Assembly: GCF_002954725.1 (NCBI RefSeq)
Contig: NZ_MSCQ01000001.1
Location: 1,964,106-2,028,105 of the forward strand
DNA from: Photobacterium phosphoreum
Lineage (GTDB): Bacteria; Pseudomonadota; Gammaproteobacteria; Enterobacterales; Vibrionaceae
Length of the DNA: 64,000 bases
Direction: 5' to 3'
The notes below the pieces were generated by a model, which was given only the letters and a program-made list of their open reading frames with translations, searched no databases and was not told where the DNA came from. Positions 36,369 through 47,139 of the stretch are shown one piece after another. The position numbers and the translations under genes are program-made. Each line of letters starts with the position of its first letter. Positions within the stretch are counted from its first letter, which is position 1.

Positions 36369-36799
36369 AGTTGATTTCGCATATATATTCATTACTCTAC
36401 TTCATCTATACCTATACGATATAAACATAAACAATACTCAGTGAATTAATCCATTTATTTTATGAATATAAAAAAAGTTGAATCAATATTCTTTTAGCGG
36501 CACAAATACGTTAAAAAAAATAAAAAAAAAGCAAGAGACACCATAACTCCTTGATTCCAAAAGGAGCGTTATTTTGTTACTAACTTTGTGAAATAATGAA
36601 ATAAAATTACATTAAAATTTTTTTTAGGTTTTTCAAAAAAATTATACCGTTAAAATTCAATTAATTACATTATTTTGCAATGTAATAATATGTCTAATTT
36701 TGTTATAAATTTTCACCGCAATGATCCAGATCAAGTTAATGATTCACAACCTTTGCTATTATTCTTGCAGCCAAACTTAAACCATTAAAGAGCACCCCT
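36369..36799 (+). other. 431-base focA upstream region
   Basis: Very A+T-rich with A- and T-tracts (for example 36470-36660), no open frame of note. Its downstream end contains the FNR-type promoter annotated separately. Confidence 0.6.
36721..36762 (+). promoter_or_regulatory. FNR-dependent class II promoter of focA-pflB
   Basis: ATGATCCAGATCAA (36721-36734) matches the FNR consensus TTGAT-N4-ATCAA at 9 of 10 positions. The extended -10 TGC-TATTAT ends at 36762. A start near 36769 puts the FNR centre at about -41.5, the usual class II activation geometry. Anaerobic induction is therefore predicted. Confidence 0.75.
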
Positions 36800-37672
36800 G
36801 TGAAAATGGAAAACAATCCTTTTGACTCACTGATGCCACCTGCTATGGCACACAAAGCCGAAGAAGTCGGCGTTTATAAAGCGACTAAACACCCACTGCA
36901 GTCATTTTTCTTAGCGATTACTGCTGGTGTGTTTATTTCAATTGCTTTTGTGTTTTACACAACAGTCACTACCGGTGCTGGTGATATGCCTTGGGGTATG
37001 TCTAAATTTATCGGTGGATTAGCATTTAGTTTAGGTTTAATCCTCGTAGTTATATGTGGCGGCGAGCTATTCACCTCTTCTGTATTAACCACTGTTGCTC
37101 GTGCAAGCGGCCGTATTACTACTGGTCAGTTAATGAAAAACTGGGGCATTGTTTACTTCGGTAACTTTGTTGGCGCAATTTTCTTTGTTGGATGTATTTG
37201 GATTGCAAAACAACACCTTGGCGCTGATGGCCAATGGGGTATAAATGCAATGAAAATCGCCCAACACAAACTTCACCATAATTTTGGACAAGCTGTTGTA
37301 TTAGGTATGTTATGTAACCTAATGGTTTGTCTTGCAACATGGATGACTTTTTCATGCCGAACTGCCACTGATAAAGTGATGGTTATGCTACTACCGGTTG
37401 CAATGTTTGTTGCCTGTGGTTTTGAGCACTCGATTGCAAATATGTTTATGGTTCCTATGGGCATCGTAATTCATGCATTCTCTGGCCCTGATTTTTGGGC
37501 AATGACCGGCGTTGATCCGGCACAATTTGCAGATTTAACCGTACATAATTTTGTTTTAAACAACTTAATCCCCGTAACCATTGGTAATATCATTGGCGGT
37601 GGTGTGTTAGTTGGCCTAACATATTGGGTTATTCACCGTCGTCCAGAACTTAAAGGCAATAGCCACCACTAA
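36800..37672 (+). CDS. focA: formate/nitrite channel FocA
   Basis: A 290-residue protein with six membrane helices and the FocA/NirC fold. The N-terminus resembles E. coli FocA (ENNPFDSLMPPAMA), and FEHSIANMFMVPMGI contains the conserved pore His. The frame starts at GTG 36800 with AAAGAG upstream; the ATG at 36806 is an alternative. FocA exports formate made by PflB and can re-import it at low pH. It precedes pflB by 55 bases under a shared FNR-type promoter. Confidence 0.96.
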   Translation: MKMENNPFDSLMPPAMAHKAEEVGVYKATKHPLQSFFLAITAGVFISIAFVFYTTVTTGAGDMPWGMSKFIGGLAFSLGLILVVICGGELFTSSVLTTVARASGRITTGQLMKNWGIVYFGNFVGAIFFVGCIWIAKQHLGADGQWGINAMKIAQHKLHHNFGQAVVLGMLCNLMVCLATWMTFSCRTATDKVMVMLLPVAMFVACGFEHSIANMFMVPMGIVIHAFSGPDFWAMTGVDPAQFADLTVHNFVLNNLIPVTIGNIIGGGVLVGLTYWVIHRRPELKGNSHH

Positions 37673-37727
37673 GTTCTAACGCGGTACACTTATTTTTTTT
37701 CTACTGAATAGTATAGGTAGGTATACA

Positions 37728-40001
37728 ATGGCAGAGCAATTCGCTGCATGGGAAGGCTTCACAGCTGGTGATTGGCAGAACGAAGTAAACGTTCGTGACT
37801 TTATCCAAAAGAACTACACTCCTTTCGAAGGTGACGGCTCTTTCCTAGAAACAGAGGCAACTCCAGCTACAGCTAAACTTTGGGAAGCTGTAATGGTAGG
37901 CATCAAGCAGGAAAACGCAACTCACGCGCCTGTTGATTTCGATACTGACCTTGTTTCTACTATCACTGCACATGATGCTGGTTACATCGACCAAGATCTT
38001 GAGACTATTGTAGGTCTTCAAACTGACGCGCCTCTTAAGCGTGGTTTGATCCCTAACGGTGGTATCCGCATGATCGAAAACTCATGCAAAGTATACGGTC
38101 GTGAACTAGATCCTACTATCAAGAAGGTTTACTCAGAGCTTCGTAAAACACACAACCAAGGTGTTTTCGATATCTACACTCCTTCAATCATCAAATGTCG
38201 TAAGTCTGGTGTTCTAACTGGTCTTCCTGATGCATACGGCCGTGGTCGTATCATCGGTGACTATCGTCGTATCGCTCTTTACGGTATCGACAAATTGATG
38301 GCTGACAAGCTAGCTCAATTCAAGTCTCTTGAAGCAATGTTTGAGAATGGCGAAGATCTTCAAATGACGATGCAACGTCGTGAAGAGATCTGTGAGCAAC
38401 ACCGTGCGCTTGGTCAAATCAAGACTATGGCTGCTAAATACGGTTGTGATATCGCTCTTCCTGCTGCTACTGCACAAGAAGCTATCCAGTGGACTTACTT
38501 CGGCTACCTAGCTGCTGTTAAATCACAGAACGGTGCTGCAATGTCTCTAGGTCGTACTTCGACTTTCCTAGACATCTTCATCGAGCGTGATATTGCCGAT
38601 GGTAAGATCACTGAAGCACAAGCACAAGAAATGATCGACCACTTCGTAATGAAGCTACGTATGGTTCGTTTCCTACGTACTCCTGAATACGATGAGTTGT
38701 TCTCTGGTGACCCAATCTGGGCAACAGAATCAATGGGTGGTATGGGTCTTGACGGTCGTACACTAGTTACTCGTTCAAACTTCCGTTTCCTAAACAGCCT
38801 ATACACAATGGGTCCTTCTCCAGAGCCAAACATCACTGTTCTTTGGTCTGAGAAACTACCTGTAGGCTTCAAGAAGTTCTGTGCGAAGGTATCTATCGAT
38901 ACTTCTTCTATCCAGTACGAAAACGATGACCTAATGCGTCCAGATATGAATTCTGACGATTATGCTATCGCTTGTTGTGTATCGCCAATGGTTGTTGGTA
39001 AGCAAATGCAGTTCTTCGGTGCTCGTGCTAACCTTGCTAAGACTATGCTTTACGCAATCAACGGCGGCGTTGATGAGAAGCTTAAAATCCAAGTTGGCCC
39101 TAAAGAAGAGCCAATCAAAGATGAAGACTTCCATTACGAAAACGTTCTAGCGCGTCTAGATCACTTCATGGATTGGTTAGCAACGACTTACGTTTCTGCG
39201 CTAAACGCTATTCACTGGAGCCACGACAAGTACAGCTACGAAGCATCGCTAATGGCTCTACACGATCGTGACATCAAGCGTACAATGGCTTGTGGTATCG
39301 CTGGTCTATCTGTTGCAGCTGACTCACTATCTGCAATCAAATACGCTAAAGTAACACCAATCCGTGATGAAGATGGCGTAGCCGTAGACTTCAGCATTGA
39401 AGGTGATTACCCTAAATTTGGTAACAACGATTCTCGCGTAGATGACATCGCTTGTGACCTTGTTGAGCGTTTCATGAACAAGATCCGTTCACACAAGATG
39501 TACCGTGATGCGATCCCTACTCAGTCTATCTTAACTATCACATCTAACGTTGTGTACGGTAAGAAAACGGGTAACACTCCAGACGGTCGTCGTGCAGGTG
39601 CTCCTTTCGCACCAGGTGCTAACCCAATGCACGGTCGTGACGAAAAAGGCGCTGTAGCTTCACTTACTTCTGTAGGTAAACTACCGTTTGCACACGCTAA
39701 AGATGGTATTTCATACACATTCTCTATCGTACCAAACGCACTAGGTAAAGATCTTGATACTCAAGAGAACAACCTAGCAGGTCTTATGGATGGTTACTTC
39801 CACCATGAGTCTGGCATCGAAGGTGGTCAACACCTAAACGTTAACGTTCTTAACCGCGAAACTCTAGAAGACGCAGTTAAGCACCCAGAGAACTACCCAC
39901 AGTTAACTATCCGTGTATCGGGTTATGCTGTGCGTTTTAACTCTCTAACTGCTGAACAGCAGGCTGACGTTATCGCTCGTACTTTCACAGCGTCTCTATA
40001 A
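37728..40001 (+). CDS. pflB: formate acetyltransferase (pyruvate formate-lyase)
   Basis: A 757-residue glycyl-radical enzyme. The adjacent catalytic cysteines are C416-C417 (IACCVSPM), and the glycyl radical site is Gly732 in RVSGYAVRF near the C-terminus. It converts pyruvate plus CoA to acetyl-CoA and formate without oxygen. Codon choice is strongly biased (CGT, GGT, CTT/CTA, AAC), unlike its flanking genes, as expected for a very abundant protein. It is followed by a terminator and then by a signalling operon that separates it from its activase gene pflA. Confidence 0.98.
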   Translation: MAEQFAAWEGFTAGDWQNEVNVRDFIQKNYTPFEGDGSFLETEATPATAKLWEAVMVGIKQENATHAPVDFDTDLVSTITAHDAGYIDQDLETIVGLQTDAPLKRGLIPNGGIRMIENSCKVYGRELDPTIKKVYSELRKTHNQGVFDIYTPSIIKCRKSGVLTGLPDAYGRGRIIGDYRRIALYGIDKLMADKLAQFKSLEAMFENGEDLQMTMQRREEICEQHRALGQIKTMAAKYGCDIALPAATAQEAIQWTYFGYLAAVKSQNGAAMSLGRTSTFLDIFIERDIADGKITEAQAQEMIDHFVMKLRMVRFLRTPEYDELFSGDPIWATESMGGMGLDGRTLVTRSNFRFLNSLYTMGPSPEPNITVLWSEKLPVGFKKFCAKVSIDTSSIQYENDDLMRPDMNSDDYAIACCVSPMVVGKQMQFFGARANLAKTMLYAINGGVDEKLKIQVGPKEEPIKDEDFHYENVLARLDHFMDWLATTYVSALNAIHWSHDKYSYEASLMALHDRDIKRTMACGIAGLSVAADSLSAIKYAKVTPIRDEDGVAVDFSIEGDYPKFGNNDSRVDDIACDLVERFMNKIRSHKMYRDAIPTQSILTITSNVVYGKKTGNTPDGRRAGAPFAPGANPMHGRDEKGAVASLTSVGKLPFAHAKDGISYTFSIVPNALGKDLDTQENNLAGLMDGYFHHESGIEGGQHLNVNVLNRETLEDAVKHPENYPQLTIRVSGYAVRFNSLTAEQQADVIARTFTASL

Positions 40002-40040
40002 TATAGAGCCTTCTGTGTAGGAAGTTCGCTTCCTAATAAA

Positions 40041-40067
40041 AAACCGGCTTATATAGCCGGTTTTTTT
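40041..40067 (+). terminator. intrinsic terminator after pflB
   Basis: AAACCGGCT / AGCCGGTTT stem with a short ATATAT-type loop and a seven-T tract, 40 bases after the pflB stop. Confidence 0.92.
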
Positions 40068-40201
40068 ATGCGTCAAACTTTATATAAAAACACACACCTC
40101 GTTACATTTTTTATATTGTCCATGTCACATTTTATGGATAACCTCACAAAAAAACCATCAAAAGCACTTATCTACTTCTCTTTTAAGGACTCGACCCTCT
40201 C

Positions 40202-41803
40202 ATGCGACGCTCCCAATCGGTATTGATTGTCGATGACAGTAGTATTATTCAGCAAACGACCAAACTGATTTTAATCAATGGTCAATTTCAAAGTGCGAAT
40301 ATTTTTTGTGCGTCTAATGCCGCTGAAGCGGTTAAATTTTGCCAACAACACACCTTTGATATCTTGTTTCTTGATTTCAACCTTGGCTTTGGCAGCACTG
40401 GGTTACAATTACTTGAACGTTTACACCACAATGCCTTATTACAGCATTCACCGCTGATTTTCATTCTTACCGCCGATGACTCTCCTGCGGTCTTAATGGG
40501 TTTTTCTGAATACCAGCCCGATGATTACTTGGTGAAACCTTTACGTTTAAATACCTTAAAGCAACGTTTAGAATATAGCTTTGAACAACGGGCAATGAAT
40601 GATCGTGCTTTTATGCATTATCAACAAGTGGGGATCAGTGGTATAGAATTAATGTGTACTCAACACACACCGCCACTCACTATTCATTGCACTACCATCA
40701 CAGCAGTTGCTAAGCGGCTACTCAATCAAAAACAGCCTCACCTTTATGATGATATTTCAGCGCTATTGACACTACTTCAGCGCCTATATCAAAGTTTGCC
40801 CGCACAACTTTTGTTAATCCAGTTATGGTTACAGCAGCAAAATTTTACAGCATTAGATCCATTGCTCGCTCAATTACGCCGTTCATACCCAAATCATTTA
40901 ATGGTACTTGAATACAGTGCCTGCGCTGCGCTATTACAACATAAAATCACCCAAGGCTATGATTTTTGGTTACAGGCTCATAATGTCAGTAAGAATAATC
41001 TACAACGTCTTTTGGGTTTATTATGGATTGAATCCCATTTTCAAAACCACAGCGCGATGCAGCAACATTTGCGTGAAGCGATTTCTTACCTTCGCTATTC
41101 GGTGTGGGATAAGCCGTGTTATCACGCTTTTATTATCTGGTTACAGTTGCAACACAGCGATAAAAAAAACTTACCTGTCGAACGTTTATGGCGCACAATT
41201 AGCCAACAAAAAACCATCACTAAAAATGAACGGCCATTTATTTATTTACTTCAAGCATGGCAGTGTTTAGATAATGATAATAATCTTGGTGCTTACAAGA
41301 GCTACAGCGCTGCACAAGATGCCATTCACCATATTGATCCAGAAAACCACAGCTTTGAGTTTGATGCGATTGCGCTGTGTATTAGCAAACGCTTAGCCAT
41401 GACACGCCATCAAACTGACTGTTATCAGCGCTTACAGCACAACTTGCTGCAATGTCAAAATGAACCACATTCAATTATAAAAAATATGTGGTTAGAGACA
41501 ATGCAACCGACATCTAACCATCAAACAGATGATCAGTACCGCTATGCGTTAAGATTGGTAAAACAAAAATATTATATTGAGGCCGGACAAATCATCTTAC
41601 AACTCTGGCCTCATTATCGCTTTGATGGCGTTTTAGCGCGCTGCCTCGTGGAGTTATTTTCGCGTGGGTATGTAGACAATGATCCACAACATCAGCTGTG
41701 GATTAAAGAAGCAAGATGGACCTTTGAGTCGCAAGACTTCAAACCAGAATGGTATTTAAAATTAAAAACACAATACCGTAGCCTGCAACGGCCTCTATAT
41801 TAA
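40202..41803 (+). CDS. VieB-like response regulator (receiver plus helical repeats)
   Basis: A 533-residue protein, first gene of a three-gene signalling operon. The receiver (about 5-125) has D11-D12, phospho-acceptor D58 (ILFLDFN), Thr in FILTADD and Lys in YLVKPL. The rest is helical, TPR-like and rich in Gln and Leu, with no output domain recognised. It precedes a VieS-like hybrid kinase (30 bases) and a VieA-like phosphodiesterase, so the order is B-S-A rather than the S-A-B I recall for V. cholerae. Its likely role is to modulate phosphotransfer from the kinase (family-based inference). Confidence 0.78.
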   Translation: MRRSQSVLIVDDSSIIQQTTKLILINGQFQSANIFCASNAAEAVKFCQQHTFDILFLDFNLGFGSTGLQLLERLHHNALLQHSPLIFILTADDSPAVLMGFSEYQPDDYLVKPLRLNTLKQRLEYSFEQRAMNDRAFMHYQQVGISGIELMCTQHTPPLTIHCTTITAVAKRLLNQKQPHLYDDISALLTLLQRLYQSLPAQLLLIQLWLQQQNFTALDPLLAQLRRSYPNHLMVLEYSACAALLQHKITQGYDFWLQAHNVSKNNLQRLLGLLWIESHFQNHSAMQQHLREAISYLRYSVWDKPCYHAFIIWLQLQHSDKKNLPVERLWRTISQQKTITKNERPFIYLLQAWQCLDNDNNLGAYKSYSAAQDAIHHIDPENHSFEFDAIALCISKRLAMTRHQTDCYQRLQHNLLQCQNEPHSIIKNMWLETMQPTSNHQTDDQYRYALRLVKQKYYIEAGQIILQLWPHYRFDGVLARCLVELFSRGYVDNDPQHQLWIKEARWTFESQDFKPEWYLKLKTQYRSLQRPLY

Positions 41804-41833
41804 TCCTTTAATTTACTCTTCTAGGTACTTTTT

Positions 41834-44800
41834 ATGCGAAATTTCATACTGTTGCTAACGTTAATTTTCAGCCTCGCCGTACACGCGACACCAGCAGATG
41901 AAACAACCGCGAAACCCATTTTAACCGTGGGTTATACTTCGTTTAATTGGGCGCCATTAGCCTTTAAAAATAACAATAGCATTATCGGCTTATTACCATC
42001 ATTAATGGATGCCATTGCAGATAAAGCTGGTTATCAAATCCAAAATATCTATTACGACAGTTTTGATGAAATGGTAGCGGCATTTAAGCGTAATGACGTC
42101 GATTTATTGATTGGTGTTGCGGCAACATTCGATCGTCAAAAATATATGATCTTTAGCGATCCTATTTTAAGTACTTCGTTCGCCATGCTTAGCCGCTCAC
42201 CACAACATACAAAAATAGCCGCTCTAAATAATGTCACTGTCAGTGTCGAAAATGGTTTCGCTATCGAACAAAAAATAACAGACCTGCGCATTAAAGGTAA
42301 AATACTTTCTCTGCCATCAAGTACTGTTGCACTGAATGCCGTCGAAACAGGGTTAGCGGATGTCTATATCGGCAATGGACTTATACTACAAAACTTACAT
42401 ACTTTGGGTAACCTACCACCGTCATTATATTTTTCACCATTAACAGAATTACCTTTTGAACGCTTATATATCACTGCGACGAAAAATAATAGAGTGCTTA
42501 TCGATAATATTAATCAAGCCTATAACCAACTGACAGATAATACCTTAACCAACATATATAATACTTGGTTAACAACCGCACAAAAAGAAATGTTAAGTGA
42601 TCCACATGCTCTTCATTTAACAACAGACGAGACACGTTACTTACAGCTGCATAAAAATATTAGGGTTGGTTATCAATTTCCACGTTCAACCACATTAAAC
42701 AATAACGATATGCTGCTACGTCAACTCAAAGACACACTAGGGCATATAGAAACACAACTTCATATCACTACGACTATTGTACCCATCATGAATTATCAAG
42801 ATGGTAAACAAAAATTAGCTCATCACGACATTGATATGCTTGCCGCAGTCGCCATGACAAATTCTCGCCATAAAGAGCTCGCATTTACCACGCCTTATGG
42901 TAATGAAAAATGGGTCATGCTTGATCGTATTAACCATAAAAAATTAACATCTATTAATTCAGATGATGTCATCGGCGTTCTACATTCTGGATTTGGCAAA
43001 AAACTGGTCAAAGAACATTACCCAACAGCAAAGATCCGCCAGTTTGAAACGAAAGTTGCTATTCTTGATGCTATAACGACAGGTAAAATTAATTACGGTG
43101 TTATTTCACTTTCAGCGGCTCACGCATTACTTCAAAATGATTTTTTGGGGCAATTAAAAATTGTCTCCAGTCGTCTCGATGATTATGATCGAAAAATTGC
43201 ATTTGCGGTAGAAAAAGACAATTTACTACTACGAGATGTGTTTAATAAAGCCATGGACTCTTTACCTCCAGGTACCCTAACTGAGATTCAAAAAAAATGG
43301 CATACCGTCACCCTTAAGGCCGATGGTAACTATCACCGATTAATTATATTAGTTATCACATTTAGTTTGATCATTTGTGGGGTTATCGGGGCAATTACCC
43401 TATGGAATCGCCGTTTAACTCATGAGATTAAACGCCGTAAAGCCGTTGAAGATAAATTAACCTATTTAACCAATAATTTTGATGGCGTATTGATTCAACA
43501 TCACCAAAAAAGTGATGATCCAATGGATATCGATATTCTTTTTATGAGTGAAAAAATTGCAGATTTTACAGGAATTTCGGCAAGTAAATTTTATTTTTTT
43601 CCGCAGCTATTGCAACAACGCATGGCACAACGTAATGATTATCAAGACTTGCTTATTGCAATGCGTAACGCTGTAAAACAAGGTTATTGGCGTACAGAGC
43701 TGCAAATTAATATCCAAGACGATACAAGCCCACGTTGGATTGAGTTGCGCTGTCAAATAACACCCGCAACAACAGGCTGGCAATGGAACAGTATTCTGAT
43801 TGATATCACTCAATTAAAACACCAACAACTGGCATTAACTGCAGCTAAACAAAAATCCCAAGCGGCAACCACTGCAAAATCACGTTTTTTAGCCATGATG
43901 AGTCACGAGATCCGCACCCCAATCAGCGGCATTATTTGTTTATTAGATTTAATGAAACCGTATGCGCAACAACCAGAGCTACATCAACTGCACCAAAACC
44001 TCACCCTATCAAGCGAAAATTTATTAAATATTGTGAATGATGTTCTGGATTTCTCAAAGCTTGAATCTAAAAAACTTACGCTTGATCTACGTGAAAAAAC
44101 ACTAAGCAAAATTACCACTATTTTAGTCCAGCCCCATGCTCTTCATGCTGCGCAAAAAGGATTAGATTTTAAACTATGGCTTGATCCTAATATTGCCCAA
44201 AGTTTACGCTTTGATAGCATGCGTCTTAAACAAGTGCTTAATAACTTACTCAATAATGCGATTAAATTCACCACAGAGGGAACAGTTTCTCTGGAAATTA
44301 ATTTAGTGTCGCAACAAGATAACCAACAAATAATGACCTTTAACGTCATCGATTCGGGTATTGGCATCTCCCCTGAAGATATCAATAAATTATTCCAGCC
44401 GTTTGAGCAAATAGACAAAGACAGTGCTCGTCGTTATGACGGTACAGGGTTAGGGCTCTCAATTTGCCACCAATTAATTCAGCTGATGGGGGGAACAATC
44501 ACGGTATCAAGTCAGCCTAACAAGGGAACAATTTTTACCATTACGCTAGCATTAAATATTTGTCAGCCCGCTGAAATTAAATTCTTAAACAAACACTGTG
44601 GATTATTATCGACAGTGGTCGATCCTATTTTGGTCAATTACTTAACTGCTTGGCAATGCCCCATTACTGTCTTGAATCTGACCACCAAAGAACAGCTTGC
44701 CGCAATGGTATCAATCCAATGTATTGATACACTTTTTGTACCTCAATCATGGGCAACCGAACATAATATTGATATTAATTGGATTGCAATTAATTTACCG

Positions 44801-45778
44801 TCGGTTAATTGGATTAATATCACCTCACCGGATATCGTGCTGACATCCAGTATTAATGCGCGAAATATCTCTCTGAGTCCATTATTACCTCACCAGCTTT
44901 ATCGTGCATTAACCCAACCATTCCAACCTTATAATAATGACTACCAATACCAGCAAACCTTACCGTCGCCCCTGACGCGTGAACAAGCGATTGCGAACCA
45001 TCGATATATACTCGTTGCGGAAGATCATCCGATAAATCAACAAATACTCAAACAGCAATTAGAACAGCTTAATTATGCGGTTGATATTGTTGATAATGGC
45101 AAACAAGCATTAATGGCATTAGCCAACAATCATTACAATATATTATTAACAGATTGCCATATGCCAGAAATGGATGGCTATGAGCTCACAAAAATAATTC
45201 GTGAGCAAGAACAGCAAACAACCGTCACCGCATTACCGATTATTGCGATTACAGCCAATGCGCTGACGAACACCGATCGTTTTAAAGCGATGGGCTTTAG
45301 TGATTATTTAATTAAGCCATTAAAACAACAGCGGCTAAAAGCAGTATTAACTCAATGGATAAAACCCGCCACTACAATTAATAATTGCAACAATTTGCCA
45401 CCATTAGCAACCAAACATGTCGCGACATCAAATACAGCAACAACGACGGTTGCTATGATTGATATTAATGAATTACTGCCAATTTTTGGTGATAACAAAA
45501 TCTGCCAGACGCTACTTCAACAATACTTATCTTCTTGTGTTGATGATTTGACCCAACTTAGCACTGCAATGGCACAACAAAATAATGATAGTATATTTAT
45601 GATCAGTCATCGAATGAAAGGAGCTGCACGGATGATGGCTTTTCATCAATTAGCACAGACAACTCATGATCTTGAATTATGCGCTCAGCAAGCGCAAATA
45701 AATAATGTCGATTTACAACGTTATTACTTAGACATTGAACAATTAATCGCACAATTATCACTGCAAATTAACCGTTAA
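41834..45778 (+). CDS. VieS/BvgS-like hybrid sensor histidine kinase with two periplasmic solute-binding domains
   Basis: A 1314-residue multi-domain sensor. A signal peptide (1-19) is followed by two tandem SBP_bac_3-type domains (about 30-255 and 265-490), a membrane helix near 497-520, and a PAS-like segment near 540-660. The kinase core has H691 in MMSHEIRTPISG, then ATP-binding DSGIGISPED and GTGLGLSICH. A receiver has D1107 in TDCHMPEMDGYE, and a C-terminal HPt domain has H1259 in ISHRMKGAARM. All four-step phosphorelay residues are present. The two binding domains should sense a small periplasmic ligand, unidentified. It is followed after 12 bases by its probable partner, the REC-EAL protein. 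Confidence 0.9.
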   Translation: MRNFILLLTLIFSLAVHATPADETTAKPILTVGYTSFNWAPLAFKNNNSIIGLLPSLMDAIADKAGYQIQNIYYDSFDEMVAAFKRNDVDLLIGVAATFDRQKYMIFSDPILSTSFAMLSRSPQHTKIAALNNVTVSVENGFAIEQKITDLRIKGKILSLPSSTVALNAVETGLADVYIGNGLILQNLHTLGNLPPSLYFSPLTELPFERLYITATKNNRVLIDNINQAYNQLTDNTLTNIYNTWLTTAQKEMLSDPHALHLTTDETRYLQLHKNIRVGYQFPRSTTLNNNDMLLRQLKDTLGHIETQLHITTTIVPIMNYQDGKQKLAHHDIDMLAAVAMTNSRHKELAFTTPYGNEKWVMLDRINHKKLTSINSDDVIGVLHSGFGKKLVKEHYPTAKIRQFETKVAILDAITTGKINYGVISLSAAHALLQNDFLGQLKIVSSRLDDYDRKIAFAVEKDNLLLRDVFNKAMDSLPPGTLTEIQKKWHTVTLKADGNYHRLIILVITFSLIICGVIGAITLWNRRLTHEIKRRKAVEDKLTYLTNNFDGVLIQHHQKSDDPMDIDILFMSEKIADFTGISASKFYFFPQLLQQRMAQRNDYQDLLIAMRNAVKQGYWRTELQINIQDDTSPRWIELRCQITPATTGWQWNSILIDITQLKHQQLALTAAKQKSQAATTAKSRFLAMMSHEIRTPISGIICLLDLMKPYAQQPELHQLHQNLTLSSENLLNIVNDVLDFSKLESKKLTLDLREKTLSKITTILVQPHALHAAQKGLDFKLWLDPNIAQSLRFDSMRLKQVLNNLLNNAIKFTTEGTVSLEINLVSQQDNQQIMTFNVIDSGIGISPEDINKLFQPFEQIDKDSARRYDGTGLGLSICHQLIQLMGGTITVSSQPNKGTIFTITLALNICQPAEIKFLNKHCGLLSTVVDPILVNYLTAWQCPITVLNLTTKEQLAAMVSIQCIDTLFVPQSWATEHNIDINWIAINLPSVNWINITSPDIVLTSSINARNISLSPLLPHQLYRALTQPFQPYNNDYQYQQTLPSPLTREQAIANHRYILVAEDHPINQQILKQQLEQLNYAVDIVDNGKQALMALANNHYNILLTDCHMPEMDGYELTKIIREQEQQTTVTALPIIAITANALTNTDRFKAMGFSDYLIKPLKQQRLKAVLTQWIKPATTINNCNNLPPLATKHVATSNTATTTVAMIDINELLPIFGDNKICQTLLQQYLSSCVDDLTQLSTAMAQQNNDSIFMISHRMKGAARMMAFHQLAQTTHDLELCAQQAQINNVDLQRYYLDIEQLIAQLSLQINR

Positions 45779-45790
45779 TAGGATCGACAT

Positions 45791-46984
45791 ATGAACATAT
45801 TATTGATTGAGGATCATGACTTTCAACGTCAAGTGCTTGCAACCCAATTAACTCATCTTATCGATCCAACGCAAGATCAAATACACTGCGCTGCCAATGG
45901 CGTTGATGCATTAGTGCTAATGGCAACTTATCAACCACAACTGCTGTTCTGTGATCTCAATATGCCACAAATGGATGGCATTAGTTTTCTCGGTCATCTT
46001 GCTGAACAACAGTTCACAGGTGCGATTATTATCACCAGTGCGCTAGACGCTGAAGTACTCAATAGCGTCAATAAAATGTGTGAAAACTATGGTCTTAATC
46101 TATTAGGGACTTTAGTTAAACCAATGCATCTTGAACAGTTAAAACACTTACTAGCAATCGCTAATAATATCCAGCCAATTAGCACCATGATCCAATTACA
46201 GCAGGATATTAACGAACAAGATATTATTGAGGCTTTTGATGCGGGTTATTTAACCCCTTATTATCAACCCATTGTCAGTTTAAAAACGGGTGAGTGGGTC
46301 GCGAGTGAGGCCTTAATCCGCTTTATTCATCCCGATCATGGCATTGTTCCTGCGATAAAATTCATTAAGCAACTAGCCAATCTGGGTAAAGATAGCCATC
46401 TCGCATTACTGATTATTAATCATATTGTTAATCATCAAACTATTTTGGGAGGGCGTAAAGTTGCCGTCAATATATCAGCCAACACCTTGGTTGAACGCAG
46501 TTTCATTAATAACGTATTCGCGTTGCACCATCAATATCCACAGCTGCACCATTGGCTGTATTTTGAATTAACTGAATATGATATTTTTGAGTCGGCAGGA
46601 CAAGCACTAGAAGCTGCAGCACGATTAGGTATGCATGGCTTTAATCTCTCAATTGATGACTTTGGTACCGGTTATTCATCGCTTAAGCAACTTGATATTT
46701 TACCATTTAAATCATTAAAATTAGACATTGGTTTTGTGCAAGCAATGCCGACGAATTACACCTCAAAAGTGATCATTGAAACCTGCTTGTCGTTAGCTCA
46801 ACGTCTTAATTTAACCACCATAGCTGAAGGTGTTGAAGATATTACCTTATGGTTAAAACTCCAAGCAATGGGCTGTGAATTAGCACAAGGGTATTTTATT
46901 TCGCCACCACTACCTTTCAGTCAGATCCCCATTTGGCATGCGCAATGGCAACAACGCAGTCGACAATTGCTTAATAATTCATAG
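45791..46984 (+). CDS. VieA-like response regulator with EAL cyclic-di-GMP phosphodiesterase domain
   Basis: A 397-residue protein with a receiver (1-125; D55 in LFCDLNMPQMDG, KPM near 113) and an EAL domain (about 145-390). The catalytic set looks complete: ASEALIRF, VNISANTL, FELTE, IDDFGTGYSSL, LKLDIGF, AEGVED and QGYFIS. It should hydrolyse c-di-GMP when phosphorylated by the kinase upstream. Unlike VieA of V. cholerae it ends right after the EAL domain and lacks the C-terminal helix-turn-helix, so it probably signals only through c-di-GMP. pflA follows after about 155 bases. Confidence 0.88.
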   Translation: MNILLIEDHDFQRQVLATQLTHLIDPTQDQIHCAANGVDALVLMATYQPQLLFCDLNMPQMDGISFLGHLAEQQFTGAIIITSALDAEVLNSVNKMCENYGLNLLGTLVKPMHLEQLKHLLAIANNIQPISTMIQLQQDINEQDIIEAFDAGYLTPYYQPIVSLKTGEWVASEALIRFIHPDHGIVPAIKFIKQLANLGKDSHLALLIINHIVNHQTILGGRKVAVNISANTLVERSFINNVFALHHQYPQLHHWLYFELTEYDIFESAGQALEAAARLGMHGFNLSIDDFGTGYSSLKQLDILPFKSLKLDIGFVQAMPTNYTSKVIIETCLSLAQRLNLTTIAEGVEDITLWLKLQAMGCELAQGYFISPPLPFSQIPIWHAQWQQRSRQLLNNS

Positions 46985-47139
46985 TACAAAGATATAACTA
47001 ATAAAATACAACCCGTATAAATATCAACCACAACTTGATGGTTAAGTTAATTAACAATCCTGAGTTTTCGCTATATTCAGACACCGTTTTGTAATAAAAT
47101 AACATATAAATAAAACGCAGTATGCGGAGAAATAGCACA

